Source: Hydrogenophaga sp.
Lineage (GTDB): Bacteria > Pseudomonadota > Gammaproteobacteria > Burkholderiales > Burkholderiaceae_C
Direction of reading: 5' to 3'
Assembly: GCA_030696525.1 (NCBI GenBank)
Contig: JAUYSB010000021.1
Span: 1-64,000 of the forward strand
DNA: 64,000 nucleotides
Shown: in pieces, positions 17,798 to 26,885 of the stretch
Layout of the letters: each line of letters starts with the position of its first letter
How positions within the stretch are numbered: position 1 is the first letter of the stretch
Notes under the pieces: model-generated
Told to the model about the DNA's origin: nothing
Databases searched by the model: none
Seen by the model: only the letters and a program-made list of their open reading frames with translations
Made by a program: the position numbers and the translations under genes

Positions 17798-18220
17798 ATG
17801 ATCATCGCACCCATAAGTCACAGGGGCTTTACCTTGATAGAGTTGATGGTCACTGTGGCCATCGTCGGCATCCTGGCCTCGATCGCCTATCCCTCGTTCG
17901 CCGAATACGTGCGCAAAGGCAAACGGGATGATGGTCGCGCCTTGATCGGAGCCGCTGAAGTTGCGCAAGAAAAGTTCAGGGTCAGCAACGCCACATACGC
18001 AAACGCGACGGCATCACTTGTTGGCGCTTGCCCATCTTCTGGTACATGCACCAGCCAGGGGGGCCATTTCACCTTGGCCGTCTCCGCAACCAGTGCCACG
18101 GGTTATACCTTGACCGCCACACCCACCTACACAGACACCACGTGCACATCATTAGTGGTGGTACACAACGGTTCAAGCATCACCCGCACGCCCAGTTCGA
18201 CAGCTTGCTGGCCCAAGTAA
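17798..18220 (+). CDS. pilE: Type IV pilin (PilE-like)
   Basis: Class III signal HRG|FTLIELMVTVAIVGILASIAYPSFAEYVRKGKR; C-terminal cysteines. Confidence 0.9.
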   Translation: MIIAPISHRGFTLIELMVTVAIVGILASIAYPSFAEYVRKGKRDDGRALIGAAEVAQEKFRVSNATYANATASLVGACPSSGTCTSQGGHFTLAVSATSATGYTLTATPTYTDTTCTSLVVVHNGSSITRTPSSTACWPK

Positions 18221-18233
18221 ATCAGGTGCTGCC

Positions 18234-18782
18234 ATGAACAAGCGTTACACCATGGGCATATCGATGATCGAGGTGCTGGTCACCGTCGCTGTTTTGGGCA
18301 TTTTGGCAGCAGCAGCCATGCCCAGCATGCGTGACATGATCGATACGCGCAAGCTGAAAAACCAAACCGAATCGATTGCCGATGTGCTGCGTCTGTCACG
18401 ATCAGAAGCCATGAAACGGGCCGCCAGCAATACCCCAAAGGTCGTCTCAGCCACCGTCAGCGCGGGGGCTCCCTCGGCTTGGTTTGTTGGCTTGTCCAAC
18501 ACTACGACAGCTTGCACCGATGCTTCCACCTGCGTACTGGTGCAAGGTGCGAACAGTGCACCCTACATGGTCACTGCGACCGAGTGCGGTGGATGCAGCG
18601 TGGCCACAACGGCAAACCTGTACACCTTCTCGTTCAGAGGTGTGGCCACGGTTGGCGGCGGGAGTTCGGTGACGGTGACCTCACCGATGAACAAAACTCT
18701 GCGGGTAGATGTGAGCACCACTGGTCGGGTCAGTGTCTGTTCGCCCGGCGGCACCATTGCGGGGTACGCAACATGCGTCTAA
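18234..18782 (+). CDS. fimT: Minor pilin FimT/GspH-like
   Basis: YTMG|ISMIEVLVTVAVLGILAAAAMPSMRDM; RLSRSEAMKR. Confidence 0.85.
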   Translation: MNKRYTMGISMIEVLVTVAVLGILAAAAMPSMRDMIDTRKLKNQTESIADVLRLSRSEAMKRAASNTPKVVSATVSAGAPSAWFVGLSNTTTACTDASTCVLVQGANSAPYMVTATECGGCSVATTANLYTFSFRGVATVGGGSSVTVTSPMNKTLRVDVSTTGRVSVCSPGGTIAGYATCV

Positions 18783-19576
18783 CGCCCACCCTGCGCCGAC
18801 AGCGCGGCGTCTCCCTGCTGGAGTTGATGATTGGCATCACAGTGGGTCTGCTGGTACTCGCCAGTTCACTGGTTATCTACTTGAGTGGGTCGCGCGGTGC
18901 CACAGATAGCCTGCGCGTCAGCCGCTTCAACCAGAATGTGCGGGAAATTGTCAACATCATGTCGGCCGACATCCGGCGCGCCGGTTACACCGCCGTCAAC
19001 ACTGCGGGCACGACCAATGTATTCACGGCAGCGGCCAACAATGTCGTGATATCTGGCTCCTGCATCCTGTATGCATATGACGCCACTTTCCTCGGCGGCG
19101 CTGTGGGCGTGGCCGACGCCGGTGTCGATTTTTTCGGATTTCGCCTCAACAACAACACGGTTCAGATGCTCAGCCCAGCAGCAGGTGTTGCCTCCACTGC
19201 AGCCGGCGCATGTACTACAGATGGCAATTGGGTAAACCTCACAGACCCCAATGAAATCACTGTCACGGCCTTGAACTTTGACACCATCGGATCGCGTTGC
19301 CTGGCGTACACCATAGCGACGTTCAAGGCCGACGATCCAACCACCTACACACAGTGGACCACCACAGCCGGTACTGGATCCGCGTGTGATTCGCCCCCAA
19401 CGGGCTTTACCGCACCAAACGCTGCCACGCAGTTCATCGTGGAAACGCGGCAAGTCCAGATTTCCATGACCGCGAACCATGCCCGCGACGCGACCTTGAC
19501 ACGCTCCACAGCAAACAACGCCGTGCGGGAAACCATCTTGATCCGCAACAACCGCACCAGCGCGCCACCGCCATGA
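18773..19576 (+). CDS. pilW: PilW-like minor pilin assembly protein
   Basis: RQRG|VSLLELMIGITVGLLVLASSLVIYLSGS; ADIRRAGY; start ATG 18773 overlaps fimT end. Confidence 0.87.
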   Translation: MRLTPTLRRQRGVSLLELMIGITVGLLVLASSLVIYLSGSRGATDSLRVSRFNQNVREIVNIMSADIRRAGYTAVNTAGTTNVFTAAANNVVISGSCILYAYDATFLGGAVGVADAGVDFFGFRLNNNTVQMLSPAAGVASTAAGACTTDGNWVNLTDPNEITVTALNFDTIGSRCLAYTIATFKADDPTTYTQWTTTAGTGSACDSPPTGFTAPNAATQFIVETRQVQISMTANHARDATLTRSTANNAVRETILIRNNRTSAPPP

Positions 19577-20820
19577 GCACACGCACACATCTCATCGCTC
19601 TCTCCGGTGGCCACATGCAGCGAGAAAGAGGCATCAGCACGCTGACAGTAACTTTGATCATTGTCTTGCTAACTGGACTGGCCATGATCTACGCCAGCCG
19701 CAATGCGATCAACGAGCAGCGGCTCGCAGCCAACGAGCAGCGTGATCGACAAGCGGCAGCAGCCGCACAAGCAGGGCTCGACATTGCGCTTGCCTACATG
19801 GAAGGCGGTGGCATCGACAGAAACAACGACGACGTGGTCGATGCAGTGCCTGCGGCATCGGTCACCGTTGGCAGCACCAGGGCGGTCTTCTGCGCTCAGA
19901 ACGCGAACCTGGACACCCTGGTGTGCCCCGCCACGCCAGCCACATTGAGTTGCGGTGTAGGCTTTACGCCACCTTCCAGCGAATTCACACGGGTGGTTGC
20001 ATTTGCCTGCGGCTGGAGCGACGACAACGCCGCAGTGCACAAGATGACCCAACTGTTCGCCGCTGGCCCATCACTGGGCGGCGGTTTGCAGACTCCCTTG
20101 ATTTCCAAGGGCACGACCAACCTACTGACCGGTGGCGGTTCGGTCTTGAACCACGACAACGACCTGACCGTCTGGACAGGTGACAGCATTCTGGGTCAGA
20201 GCAATACCGGCAAAACCTTCATCAGCGACAAAACGGGAACCCCACCCGTCGACTTACGCAACGAGGCCAACAGCCCCGCCTGCAACAACCCGCCTACCGG
20301 CTACACCTGCTCTACGCAAGGCGACAACATCGGCCACGACACCATCACCGGTGACACCCGTCTTTCCTCACTGGATACCGACGGCTTTTTTGCGACGTTT
20401 TTTGGCAAACCCATGGCTGAGTACAAGTCCTCGGTGTCCACCAGCAATGTCTTCGACGGCAGCAACATCAACCAAAGCCAGTTGACCTCTGTGGCCTCGT
20501 CAGGCAATGCGGTGATCTGGGTGGACGGTAACCTGGATGGCAACACCCTGCCCAACCCGGTGGGCTCACAGGAGAAACCGGTGATCTTGATTGTGAACGG
20601 GAACATGACCTTGTCCAGCAACACCGTGATCAACGGCATTGTGTTCATTGCCGGCAATATCTCAGGCAACGGTACGCCCAAAGTCTTCGGCTCCATGATC
20701 GTCAACGGCACCAGCGCGTTCAACGGCAATCTGCTGATAGTCTACGACGGCGTGGTAGCCAAAAAGGCGGAAACCATTGGCAAAGTGAGCAAAGTTCCCG
20801 GCAGCTGGCGGGATTGGTAA
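19573..20820 (+). CDS. pilX: PilX-like pilus assembly protein with extended C-terminal region
   Basis: RERG|ISTLTVTLIIVLLTGLAMIYASRNAINEQRLAANEQRD; position after pilW; C-terminus contains beta-rich repeats VIWVDGNLDGN...ILIVNGNMTLSSNTVINGIVFIAGNISGNG. Confidence 0.8.
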   Translation: MSTRTHLIALSGGHMQRERGISTLTVTLIIVLLTGLAMIYASRNAINEQRLAANEQRDRQAAAAAQAGLDIALAYMEGGGIDRNNDDVVDAVPAASVTVGSTRAVFCAQNANLDTLVCPATPATLSCGVGFTPPSSEFTRVVAFACGWSDDNAAVHKMTQLFAAGPSLGGGLQTPLISKGTTNLLTGGGSVLNHDNDLTVWTGDSILGQSNTGKTFISDKTGTPPVDLRNEANSPACNNPPTGYTCSTQGDNIGHDTITGDTRLSSLDTDGFFATFFGKPMAEYKSSVSTSNVFDGSNINQSQLTSVASSGNAVIWVDGNLDGNTLPNPVGSQEKPVILIVNGNMTLSSNTVINGIVFIAGNISGNGTPKVFGSMIVNGTSAFNGNLLIVYDGVVAKKAETIGKVSKVPGSWRDW

Positions 20821-20843
20821 CCCCACGGGTTAAAGGCGACACC

Positions 20844-22442
20844 ATGAACAGACACCCCAAACATGCGATCGGCTTCGTCCTGATTGAGGCTCTTGTGGCC
20901 TTGCTGGTGGTTGCCTTTGCGGCCCTGGCGATCTCCAAAATCACCACCATGGTGTTGAGTTCAGCCGGCGACAGCCGGGCCCGAGCGGAGGCGTTGCTGC
21001 TGGCCGAGGGCGCACTGGAGCGGCTCCGCAACAACCTGACCCAGGCACAGTACGCCGCCGCTTTGCCGACGGAGGCCTCGGACAGCGTGTCAGTGGCTGG
21101 TGCGACCGCCAACTTCAACGTGGTCACCACGATCAGCACCCCGGTGGCGGGTTCCCTCCAACGGCTGCTGCAAGTCGCGGTGACTTGGACCTCGAGTGCC
21201 AATGAAAGCCTGTCGGTCAATCTGAGCAGCGAGGTTGCCTGGGACAACGCCGAAAACCAAGCCTCCAACCAGGGCGGTGGCTTCGCACAGACCACCATCA
21301 ACCCACGTGGCGCCGCGCGACGAGGAACGGGCTACCGAAAGACTGGCAACACGTGGGACCCCGCCGTCGCCCCCTATGTACCAGCCAACCCCAGCACTAC
21401 ACCGGCATTCGTTTACAGCAACGGCGGGACGTCCGAACTGATCAACAGCACCACTGGAAAAGTCATTTTGGTGACCGATGGCAATTTCGTCACCATCAGC
21501 GGCAAGGTCTACTTCCAGCCAGGGGCCAACATCCCCGCCCACTCCACTTTCCTGGTGCGGCTGTCCAGTGAGGGCGAGTGCATCTACACCGCCTCCAACG
21601 CCTTGTCCACCGAAACCCACAACTCGGCGAGCTATCCGGTCATGCCCTACACCTGCTACGTCGGCGGGGGCTGGTATGGCAATGTAGGCGTGTCTTCTTC
21701 CGACCCACAGGGTAACTTCACTTCGTGCGTGGGTGACCCGGGCTTCAACAGCGGCAACCCCAACGGTACGCTGATGAGCCCACACGCCCGAGAGTCCGCC
21801 GTTCGGACCTACCGCGGGTTTGAAAAGCCGAGCAGTACTTACCTGTCAACCGGAGCTTCCGACACCTCGGGCGTCAACGCCTACCCAAGCTTGACAACGG
21901 GCGCGCCCAGGCCAGCATCGGCAACTTTGGTCAGTACCAGCAACACGCCGGGACTGGGTTACACGCTGAATGGGGCGCCTGACCAGTTGGAGAACAACTT
22001 TTTTGTCGCGCGGCTGTCAGGACAGCAGACATGCGGAGGCACCATGCCTGCAACCGCATTTTTTAGAAATGCCGGCGAATTCCTGTGTCTGACACCCGAC
22101 AGCAAATCAGCCGCCTCCGACTGGTGCCCGGCCGTTTGGCCCAATTTTGAATCCTACGTGGCATCGGGTGGTGGTTCAGGTGGCGGAGGTGGTTCCACCT
22201 GCACCACCATCTTCAAGGGCTCCAACGCATTCACTGGTTCCGGATCAACCATCAGCATCAACTCCAATGTGGGCTCGTGTGACAAGAACGGCGGCAACTT
22301 CACGTGTTCCGGCGTCGTTGCCGACAGCGGGACCGTGTTCACTATCACGTCGACAAAAACGTCGAACCAGGGCGTTGTATCGACAGTGTCAAAAACAGCC
22401 ACAGCGAACTGCAGCGAAGTGAACGGCATCAACCTCCAATAA
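20844..22442 (+). CDS. pilV: PilV-like minor pilin with large C-terminal extension
   Basis: HAIG|FVLIEALVALLVVAFAALAISKITTMVLSSAGDSRARAEALLLAEGALERLR; ~530 aa; GSGGGGGS linker before a Cys-containing C-terminal domain. Confidence 0.75.
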   Translation: MNRHPKHAIGFVLIEALVALLVVAFAALAISKITTMVLSSAGDSRARAEALLLAEGALERLRNNLTQAQYAAALPTEASDSVSVAGATANFNVVTTISTPVAGSLQRLLQVAVTWTSSANESLSVNLSSEVAWDNAENQASNQGGGFAQTTINPRGAARRGTGYRKTGNTWDPAVAPYVPANPSTTPAFVYSNGGTSELINSTTGKVILVTDGNFVTISGKVYFQPGANIPAHSTFLVRLSSEGECIYTASNALSTETHNSASYPVMPYTCYVGGGWYGNVGVSSSDPQGNFTSCVGDPGFNSGNPNGTLMSPHARESAVRTYRGFEKPSSTYLSTGASDTSGVNAYPSLTTGAPRPASATLVSTSNTPGLGYTLNGAPDQLENNFFVARLSGQQTCGGTMPATAFFRNAGEFLCLTPDSKSAASDWCPAVWPNFESYVASGGGSGGGGGSTCTTIFKGSNAFTGSGSTISINSNVGSCDKNGGNFTCSGVVADSGTVFTITSTKTSNQGVVSTVSKTATANCSEVNGINLQ

Positions 22443-22753
22443 CAACATCTGGTTATCTGGGCAACGGTGGCGATACTGACGCAAATGTAGGACCATGTTG
22501 GAGGACTTGGCCGAGTTACTTCAGCGCCCCGCTGGCGTCCTTCGCTTTCCAGCCTTGCTTCAGCACACGCTGGCACAAATGGGCTCGACCGCAAACGGTC
22601 ATTCTTGCATGCTTATGACTTTTCATCCGAGCCCCTGATCTGGTTTGCTGTTGGAGTGGTCACCACAGCTTCCCAAGTCCGGTGCAGATGAACAATCTAT
22701 TGAGACTTCACACCAAGTGCACTTGCCGATCACGCAGCCGGCCACTAAGCCAG

Positions 22754-23890
22754 TCACACAATCGTCAAATGCTCCGTCCCCGCCGCCAGGTCCATGGTCT
22801 TGGCGCGCTGGCTGTTGAGCTTGATGTGCAGGCGCAGGTCGTTGGCCGAGTCGGCGTTGCGGATCGCCTCTTCGTAGCTGATGAGGTTGTTTTCAAACGC
22901 GTCGTACAGCGCCTGGTCGAAGGTCTGCATGCCGATGTTGCGGCTCTTCTTCATCACTTCCTTGATTTCGGTCAGCTCGCCCTTGAGCACCAGGTCGGCA
23001 ATCAACGGGCTGTTGAGCATGACTTCGATCACTGCCGTGCGGCCTTTGGCGTCCTGCTTGGGAATGAGGCGCTGCGAGATGAAGGCGCGGGTGTTGAGTG
23101 AGAGGTCCATCAGCAGCTGCTGACGCTTTTCTTCGGGGAAGAAGTTGACGATGCGGTCGAAGGCCTGGTTGGAGTTGTTGGCGTGCAGTGTGGCCAGGCA
23201 GAGGTGACCGGTTTCGGCAAACTGGATGGCGTGCTCCATGGTTTCGCGGTCGCGGATTTCGCCCATCAGGATCACATCCGGCGCCTGGCGCAGCGTGTTC
23301 TTGAGCGCGATTTCCCAACCCTCGGTGTCCACGCCCACTTCGCGCTGGGTCACCACACAGTTCTTGTGCGGGTGCACAAATTCCACCGGGTCTTCCACCG
23401 TGATGATGTGACCAAAGCTGTTCTCGTTGCGCCAGTCCACCATGGCCGCCAGCGACGTGGATTTGCCCGAGCCGGTGGCGCCCACAAAGATGCACAGGCC
23501 GCGCTTGGTCATGGCGATGTCTTTGAGGATCTGCGGCAGACCCAGCCCGTCCAGCGTGGGAATGGTGTTGGGGATGGTGCGCAGCACCAGCGCGACCTTG
23601 CCCATCTGCACCAGCGCGTTCACGCGGAATCGGCCGATGCCGCCGGGCGCGATCGCGAAGTTGCACTCCTTGGTGCGCTCGAATTCGGCCGCCTGCTTGT
23701 CGCTCATGATGGAGCGCGCCAGGGCCTGCGTGTGCACGCCCGACAGCGGCTGCGGCGAAACCTTGGTGATCTTGCCGTCCACCTTGATGGCGGGCGGAAA
23801 TTCGGCCGTCAGGAACAGGTCGCTGCCGTTGCGGCTGACCATGAGCTTGAGCAGGTCGTTGATGAACTTGGTGGCTTGATCGCGTTCCAT
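22754..23890 (-). CDS. pilU: PilT/PilU-type retraction ATPase, PilU
   Basis: VGATGSGKSTSLAAMVDWRNENSFGHIITVEDPVEFVH; HLCLATLHANNSNQAFDRIVNFFPEEKR. Confidence 0.93.
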   Translation of the reverse strand: MERDQATKFINDLLKLMVSRNGSDLFLTAEFPPAIKVDGKITKVSPQPLSGVHTQALARSIMSDKQAAEFERTKECNFAIAPGGIGRFRVNALVQMGKVALVLRTIPNTIPTLDGLGLPQILKDIAMTKRGLCIFVGATGSGKSTSLAAMVDWRNENSFGHIITVEDPVEFVHPHKNCVVTQREVGVDTEGWEIALKNTLRQAPDVILMGEIRDRETMEHAIQFAETGHLCLATLHANNSNQAFDRIVNFFPEEKRQQLLMDLSLNTRAFISQRLIPKQDAKGRTAVIEVMLNSPLIADLVLKGELTEIKEVMKKSRNIGMQTFDQALYDAFENNLISYEEAIRNADSANDLRLHIKLNSQRAKTMDLAAGTEHLTIV

Positions 23891-23895
23891 ACGAA

Positions 23896-24939
23896 TTACC
23901 CTGGAAAGTTCTCGGGGATCTTGGCTTTGCCGCGCGCCTCGGCCGCCGTGATGGAGCCGCGGCGCACCAGCTCGGTCAGGTTCTGGTCCAAGGTCATCAT
24001 GCCGGCTGCATTGCCGGTCTGGATGGCCGAGTACATCTGCGCCACCTTGGCCTCGCGTATGAGGTTGCGGATGGCGGGCGTGCCGATCATGATTTCGTGT
24101 GCCGCCACACGGCCCTGGCCGTCCGCTGTCTTGCACAGCGTCTGCGAGATGACGGCCTGCAGCGACTCGGACAACATGGCCCGCACCATCTCTTTTTCTT
24201 CGGCGGGAAACACGTCGATGATGCGGTCGATGGTTTTGGCCGCGCTCGAGGTGTGCAGGGTGCCGAACACCAGGTGGCCGGTCTCGGCCGCCGTCATGGC
24301 CAGGCGTATGGTTTCCAGGTCGCGCATTTCGCCCACCAGGATGGCGTCCGGGTCTTCGCGCAGCGCCGACTTGAGCGCGGCCGCAAAGGACAGCGTCATC
24401 TGCCCCACTTCGCGCTGGTTGATCAGGCACTTCTTGGACTCGTGCACAAACTCGATCGGGTCTTCCACCGTGAGGATGTGGCCGTACTCGTTTTCATTGA
24501 GGTAGTTCACCATGGCCGCCAGCGTGGTGGACTTGCCCGAGCCGGTGGGCCCGGTCACCAGCACCAGGCCGCGCGGCTTGAGCGCCAGGTCGGCAAAAAT
24601 TTTGGGCGCACGGAGTTGGTCCAGCGTGAGGATCTTGCTCGGGATGGTGCGGAACACCGCCGCCGCGCCGCGGTTCTGGTTGAAGGCGTTGACGCGGAAA
24701 CGCGCCAGGCCGTCGATCTCGAACGAGAAGTCCACTTCGAGGAATTCCTCGTAGTGCTTGCGCTGGGTGTCGTTCATGATGTCGTACACCATGGCATGCA
24801 CCTGCTTGTGGTCGAGGGCGTCCACGTTGATGCGCCGCACGTCGCCATGCACCCGTATCATCGGCGGCAAGCCGGCCGAGAGGTGCAGGTCCGACGCCTT
24901 GTTCTTCACGCTGAACGCCAGCAGTTGGGTGATGTCCAT
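23896..24939 (-). CDS. pilT: Type IV pilus retraction ATPase PilT
   Basis: MDITQLLAFSVKNKASDLHLSAGLPPMIRVHGDVRRIN; VTGPTGSGKSTTLAAMVNYLNENEYGHILTVEDPIEFVH. Confidence 0.95.
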   Translation of the reverse strand: MDITQLLAFSVKNKASDLHLSAGLPPMIRVHGDVRRINVDALDHKQVHAMVYDIMNDTQRKHYEEFLEVDFSFEIDGLARFRVNAFNQNRGAAAVFRTIPSKILTLDQLRAPKIFADLALKPRGLVLVTGPTGSGKSTTLAAMVNYLNENEYGHILTVEDPIEFVHESKKCLINQREVGQMTLSFAAALKSALREDPDAILVGEMRDLETIRLAMTAAETGHLVFGTLHTSSAAKTIDRIIDVFPAEEKEMVRAMLSESLQAVISQTLCKTADGQGRVAAHEIMIGTPAIRNLIREAKVAQMYSAIQTGNAAGMMTLDQNLTELVRRGSITAAEARGKAKIPENFPG

Positions 24940-24981
24940 TCCCTAGGGCCCCATCCTCAAAACGTTTTTGACAATCCCATT

Positions 24982-25689
24982 ATGACCACGATTGGCGACA
25001 ATCTCCAAAGCCAACGCGCACGGCTGTGGCGCGCGTGCGAACAGGCCGGCCGTGCGCCTGATGCGGTGCGGCTGCTGGCGGTCAGCAAGACCTTCGGCCC
25101 GGACGCCGTGCGCGAGGCGCTGGCCGCCGGCCAGCTGGCCTTTGGCGAGAACTACGTGCAGGAAGGCGTGGACAAGATCGCCGCTGTCAGCGCCTCGGGT
25201 GCCGTGCCCGGCATCGAGTGGCACTGCATCGGCCCCCTGCAAAGCAACAAGACGCGGCCGGTGGCCGAGCACTTCGACTGGGTGCAGTCGGTGGACCGCC
25301 TGAAGATTGCCCAGCGGCTCAGCGAGCAGCGGCCCTCCCATCTCGCGCCGCTGCAGATCTGCCTGCAAGTCAATGTGGACGGCGGCGCCAACAAATCCGG
25401 CGTGTCGCCGGCCGAACTGCCCGCACTGGCCGCCGCCGTGGCAGCCCTGCCCCGCCTGAAGCTGCGCGGCTTGATGGCGATACCGGAGCCCGCACCCGAC
25501 TTCGACTCGGCCCGCGCGGTGTTTGCCCAGGTGCGGGCGCTGTTCGATGCACTCAACGCGCAGGGCCTCGGTTTGGACACCCTGTCCATGGGCATGAGCG
25601 ACGACCTGGAAGCCGCCGTGGCAGCAGGCAGCACCATGGTGCGGGTGGGGCGGGGGGTGTTTGGGGCGCGCAGCTACGCGCCGACCTGA
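24982..25689 (+). CDS. YggS-family PLP homeostasis protein
   Basis: VRLLAVSKTFGPDAVREALAAGQLAFGENYVQEGVDKI; WHCIGPLQSNKTR; LSMGMSDDLEAAVAAGSTMVRVGRGVFGAR. Confidence 0.93.
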   Translation: MTTIGDNLQSQRARLWRACEQAGRAPDAVRLLAVSKTFGPDAVREALAAGQLAFGENYVQEGVDKIAAVSASGAVPGIEWHCIGPLQSNKTRPVAEHFDWVQSVDRLKIAQRLSEQRPSHLAPLQICLQVNVDGGANKSGVSPAELPALAAAVAALPRLKLRGLMAIPEPAPDFDSARAVFAQVRALFDALNAQGLGLDTLSMGMSDDLEAAVAAGSTMVRVGRGVFGARSYAPT

Positions 25690-25696
25690 GTGGACC

Positions 25697-26266
25697 TCAC
25701 TTTTTGGGCGCCGGCGCCGTCATCGGCTTGATCGCACCACAATCGGCCGACAGCCATTTGCCCTGACCGTCCATGGTCATGTTTTGCGGCTTGCCTTGGT
25801 GCTGGCTGCTCATGGTCATCTTCATGGTGTAGGACGTGTCGCCCATGAAGGTGTAGGTCCCTTCGCCACTGGACGGCGGCTTGGTACAGGCGAACTTCAT
25901 CTTCATGGTGTTGCCGCTGCGCGAGGTGACGGTGGTGGTGCAGTCGCCCTCGGTCTGCTGGGGCATGTCGTTGCGCGCGGCCATTTCGGGCGTGATGCAC
26001 ACCTTCATGGCCATGGCGCCGCCCGCGCCCATGGTGGGCATGGCGCCGCCCTGTTTGGCCATCATGTCCTGCATCATCTTGCGCTGCTCCGGCGGCATGG
26101 CGGCCAGCTGCTTCTGCATCTCGGCCATGGCCTTGTCCATTTCAGGGTTGCCGCCCATCTTGTGCTGGATTTCCCACAGGCCGGGCTTGGTGCTTTGGGC
26201 CCAGGCGGCGCTGGCGCCCAGGGCCAGCAAGGCGGCCGACAAGGCCAGGCGAAAAGACGTGTTCAT
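25697..26266 (-). CDS. DUF3617-like secreted protein
   Basis: Signal peptide; KPGLWEIQHKMGG...CITPEMAARNDMPQQTEGDCTTTVTSRSGNTMKMKFAC. Confidence 0.75.
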   Translation of the reverse strand: MNTSFRLALSAALLALGASAAWAQSTKPGLWEIQHKMGGNPEMDKAMAEMQKQLAAMPPEQRKMMQDMMAKQGGAMPTMGAGGAMAMKVCITPEMAARNDMPQQTEGDCTTTVTSRSGNTMKMKFACTKPPSSGEGTYTFMGDTSYTMKMTMSSQHQGKPQNMTMDGQGKWLSADCGAIKPMTAPAPKK

Positions 26267-26327
26267 GGCGTGCTCCTTCTGAAACGGGGATCGCCCATTC
26301 TCGCGCCCGCAGCAACAAAAAACCAGA

Positions 26328-26792
26328 TCAAAACGCCAGCCGCGTGCTGTGTTTCACCTCTTCCATCACCGGGTAGGTGCGGGTTTCGCGCACGCCGGGC
26401 AGCTGCCACAACACGGTGCCAGCAAAGTCGCGGTAGGCGGCCATGTCGGCCACGCGGGTCTTGAGCAAGTAGTCGAAACCACCGGCCACCATGTGGCACT
26501 CCATGATTTCGTCGTGCACCTGCGCCGCCGCCCTGAACTGCTCGAACACATTGGGCGTGGTGCGGTCCAGCAGCACCTCCACAAACACCAGCATGCCCCG
26601 GCCCAGCTTGAGCGGGTTCAGCCGCGCCTCGTAGCCCAGGATGTAACCCTCGCGCGCCAGCCGCTGGGTGCGCGCCAGCACCGCCGTGGGCGACAGCGCC
26701 ACCGCCTCGGCCAGCTTGAGATTGCTGATGCGCCCGTCGGCCTGCAGCAGGTGCAGGATGCGCTTGTCGGTGCGATCGAGTTCATCTGACAT
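26328..26792 (-). CDS. Lrp/AsnC family regulator (PutR-like)
   Basis: LDRTDKRILHLLQADGRISNLKLAEAVALSPTAVLARTQRL; divergent from putA. Confidence 0.92.
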   Translation of the reverse strand: MSDELDRTDKRILHLLQADGRISNLKLAEAVALSPTAVLARTQRLAREGYILGYEARLNPLKLGRGMLVFVEVLLDRTTPNVFEQFRAAAQVHDEIMECHMVAGGFDYLLKTRVADMAAYRDFAGTVLWQLPGVRETRTYPVMEEVKHSTRLAF

Positions 26793-26820
26793 GATTTATC
26801 TCTATTTCAAACTCAATATT

Positions 26821-26867
26821 TGGTGAATTATTCAACAGACAAACGCAGATGATTCGTTTATTCACCA
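26821..26867. promoter_or_regulatory. Inverted repeat in lrp-putA intergenic region, probable Lrp-type operator
   Basis: TGGTGAAT (26821-26828) / ATTCACCA (26860-26867) in an AT-rich divergent intergenic region. Confidence 0.6.
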
Positions 26868-26885
26868 GATCAACGGAGTTCTGTC

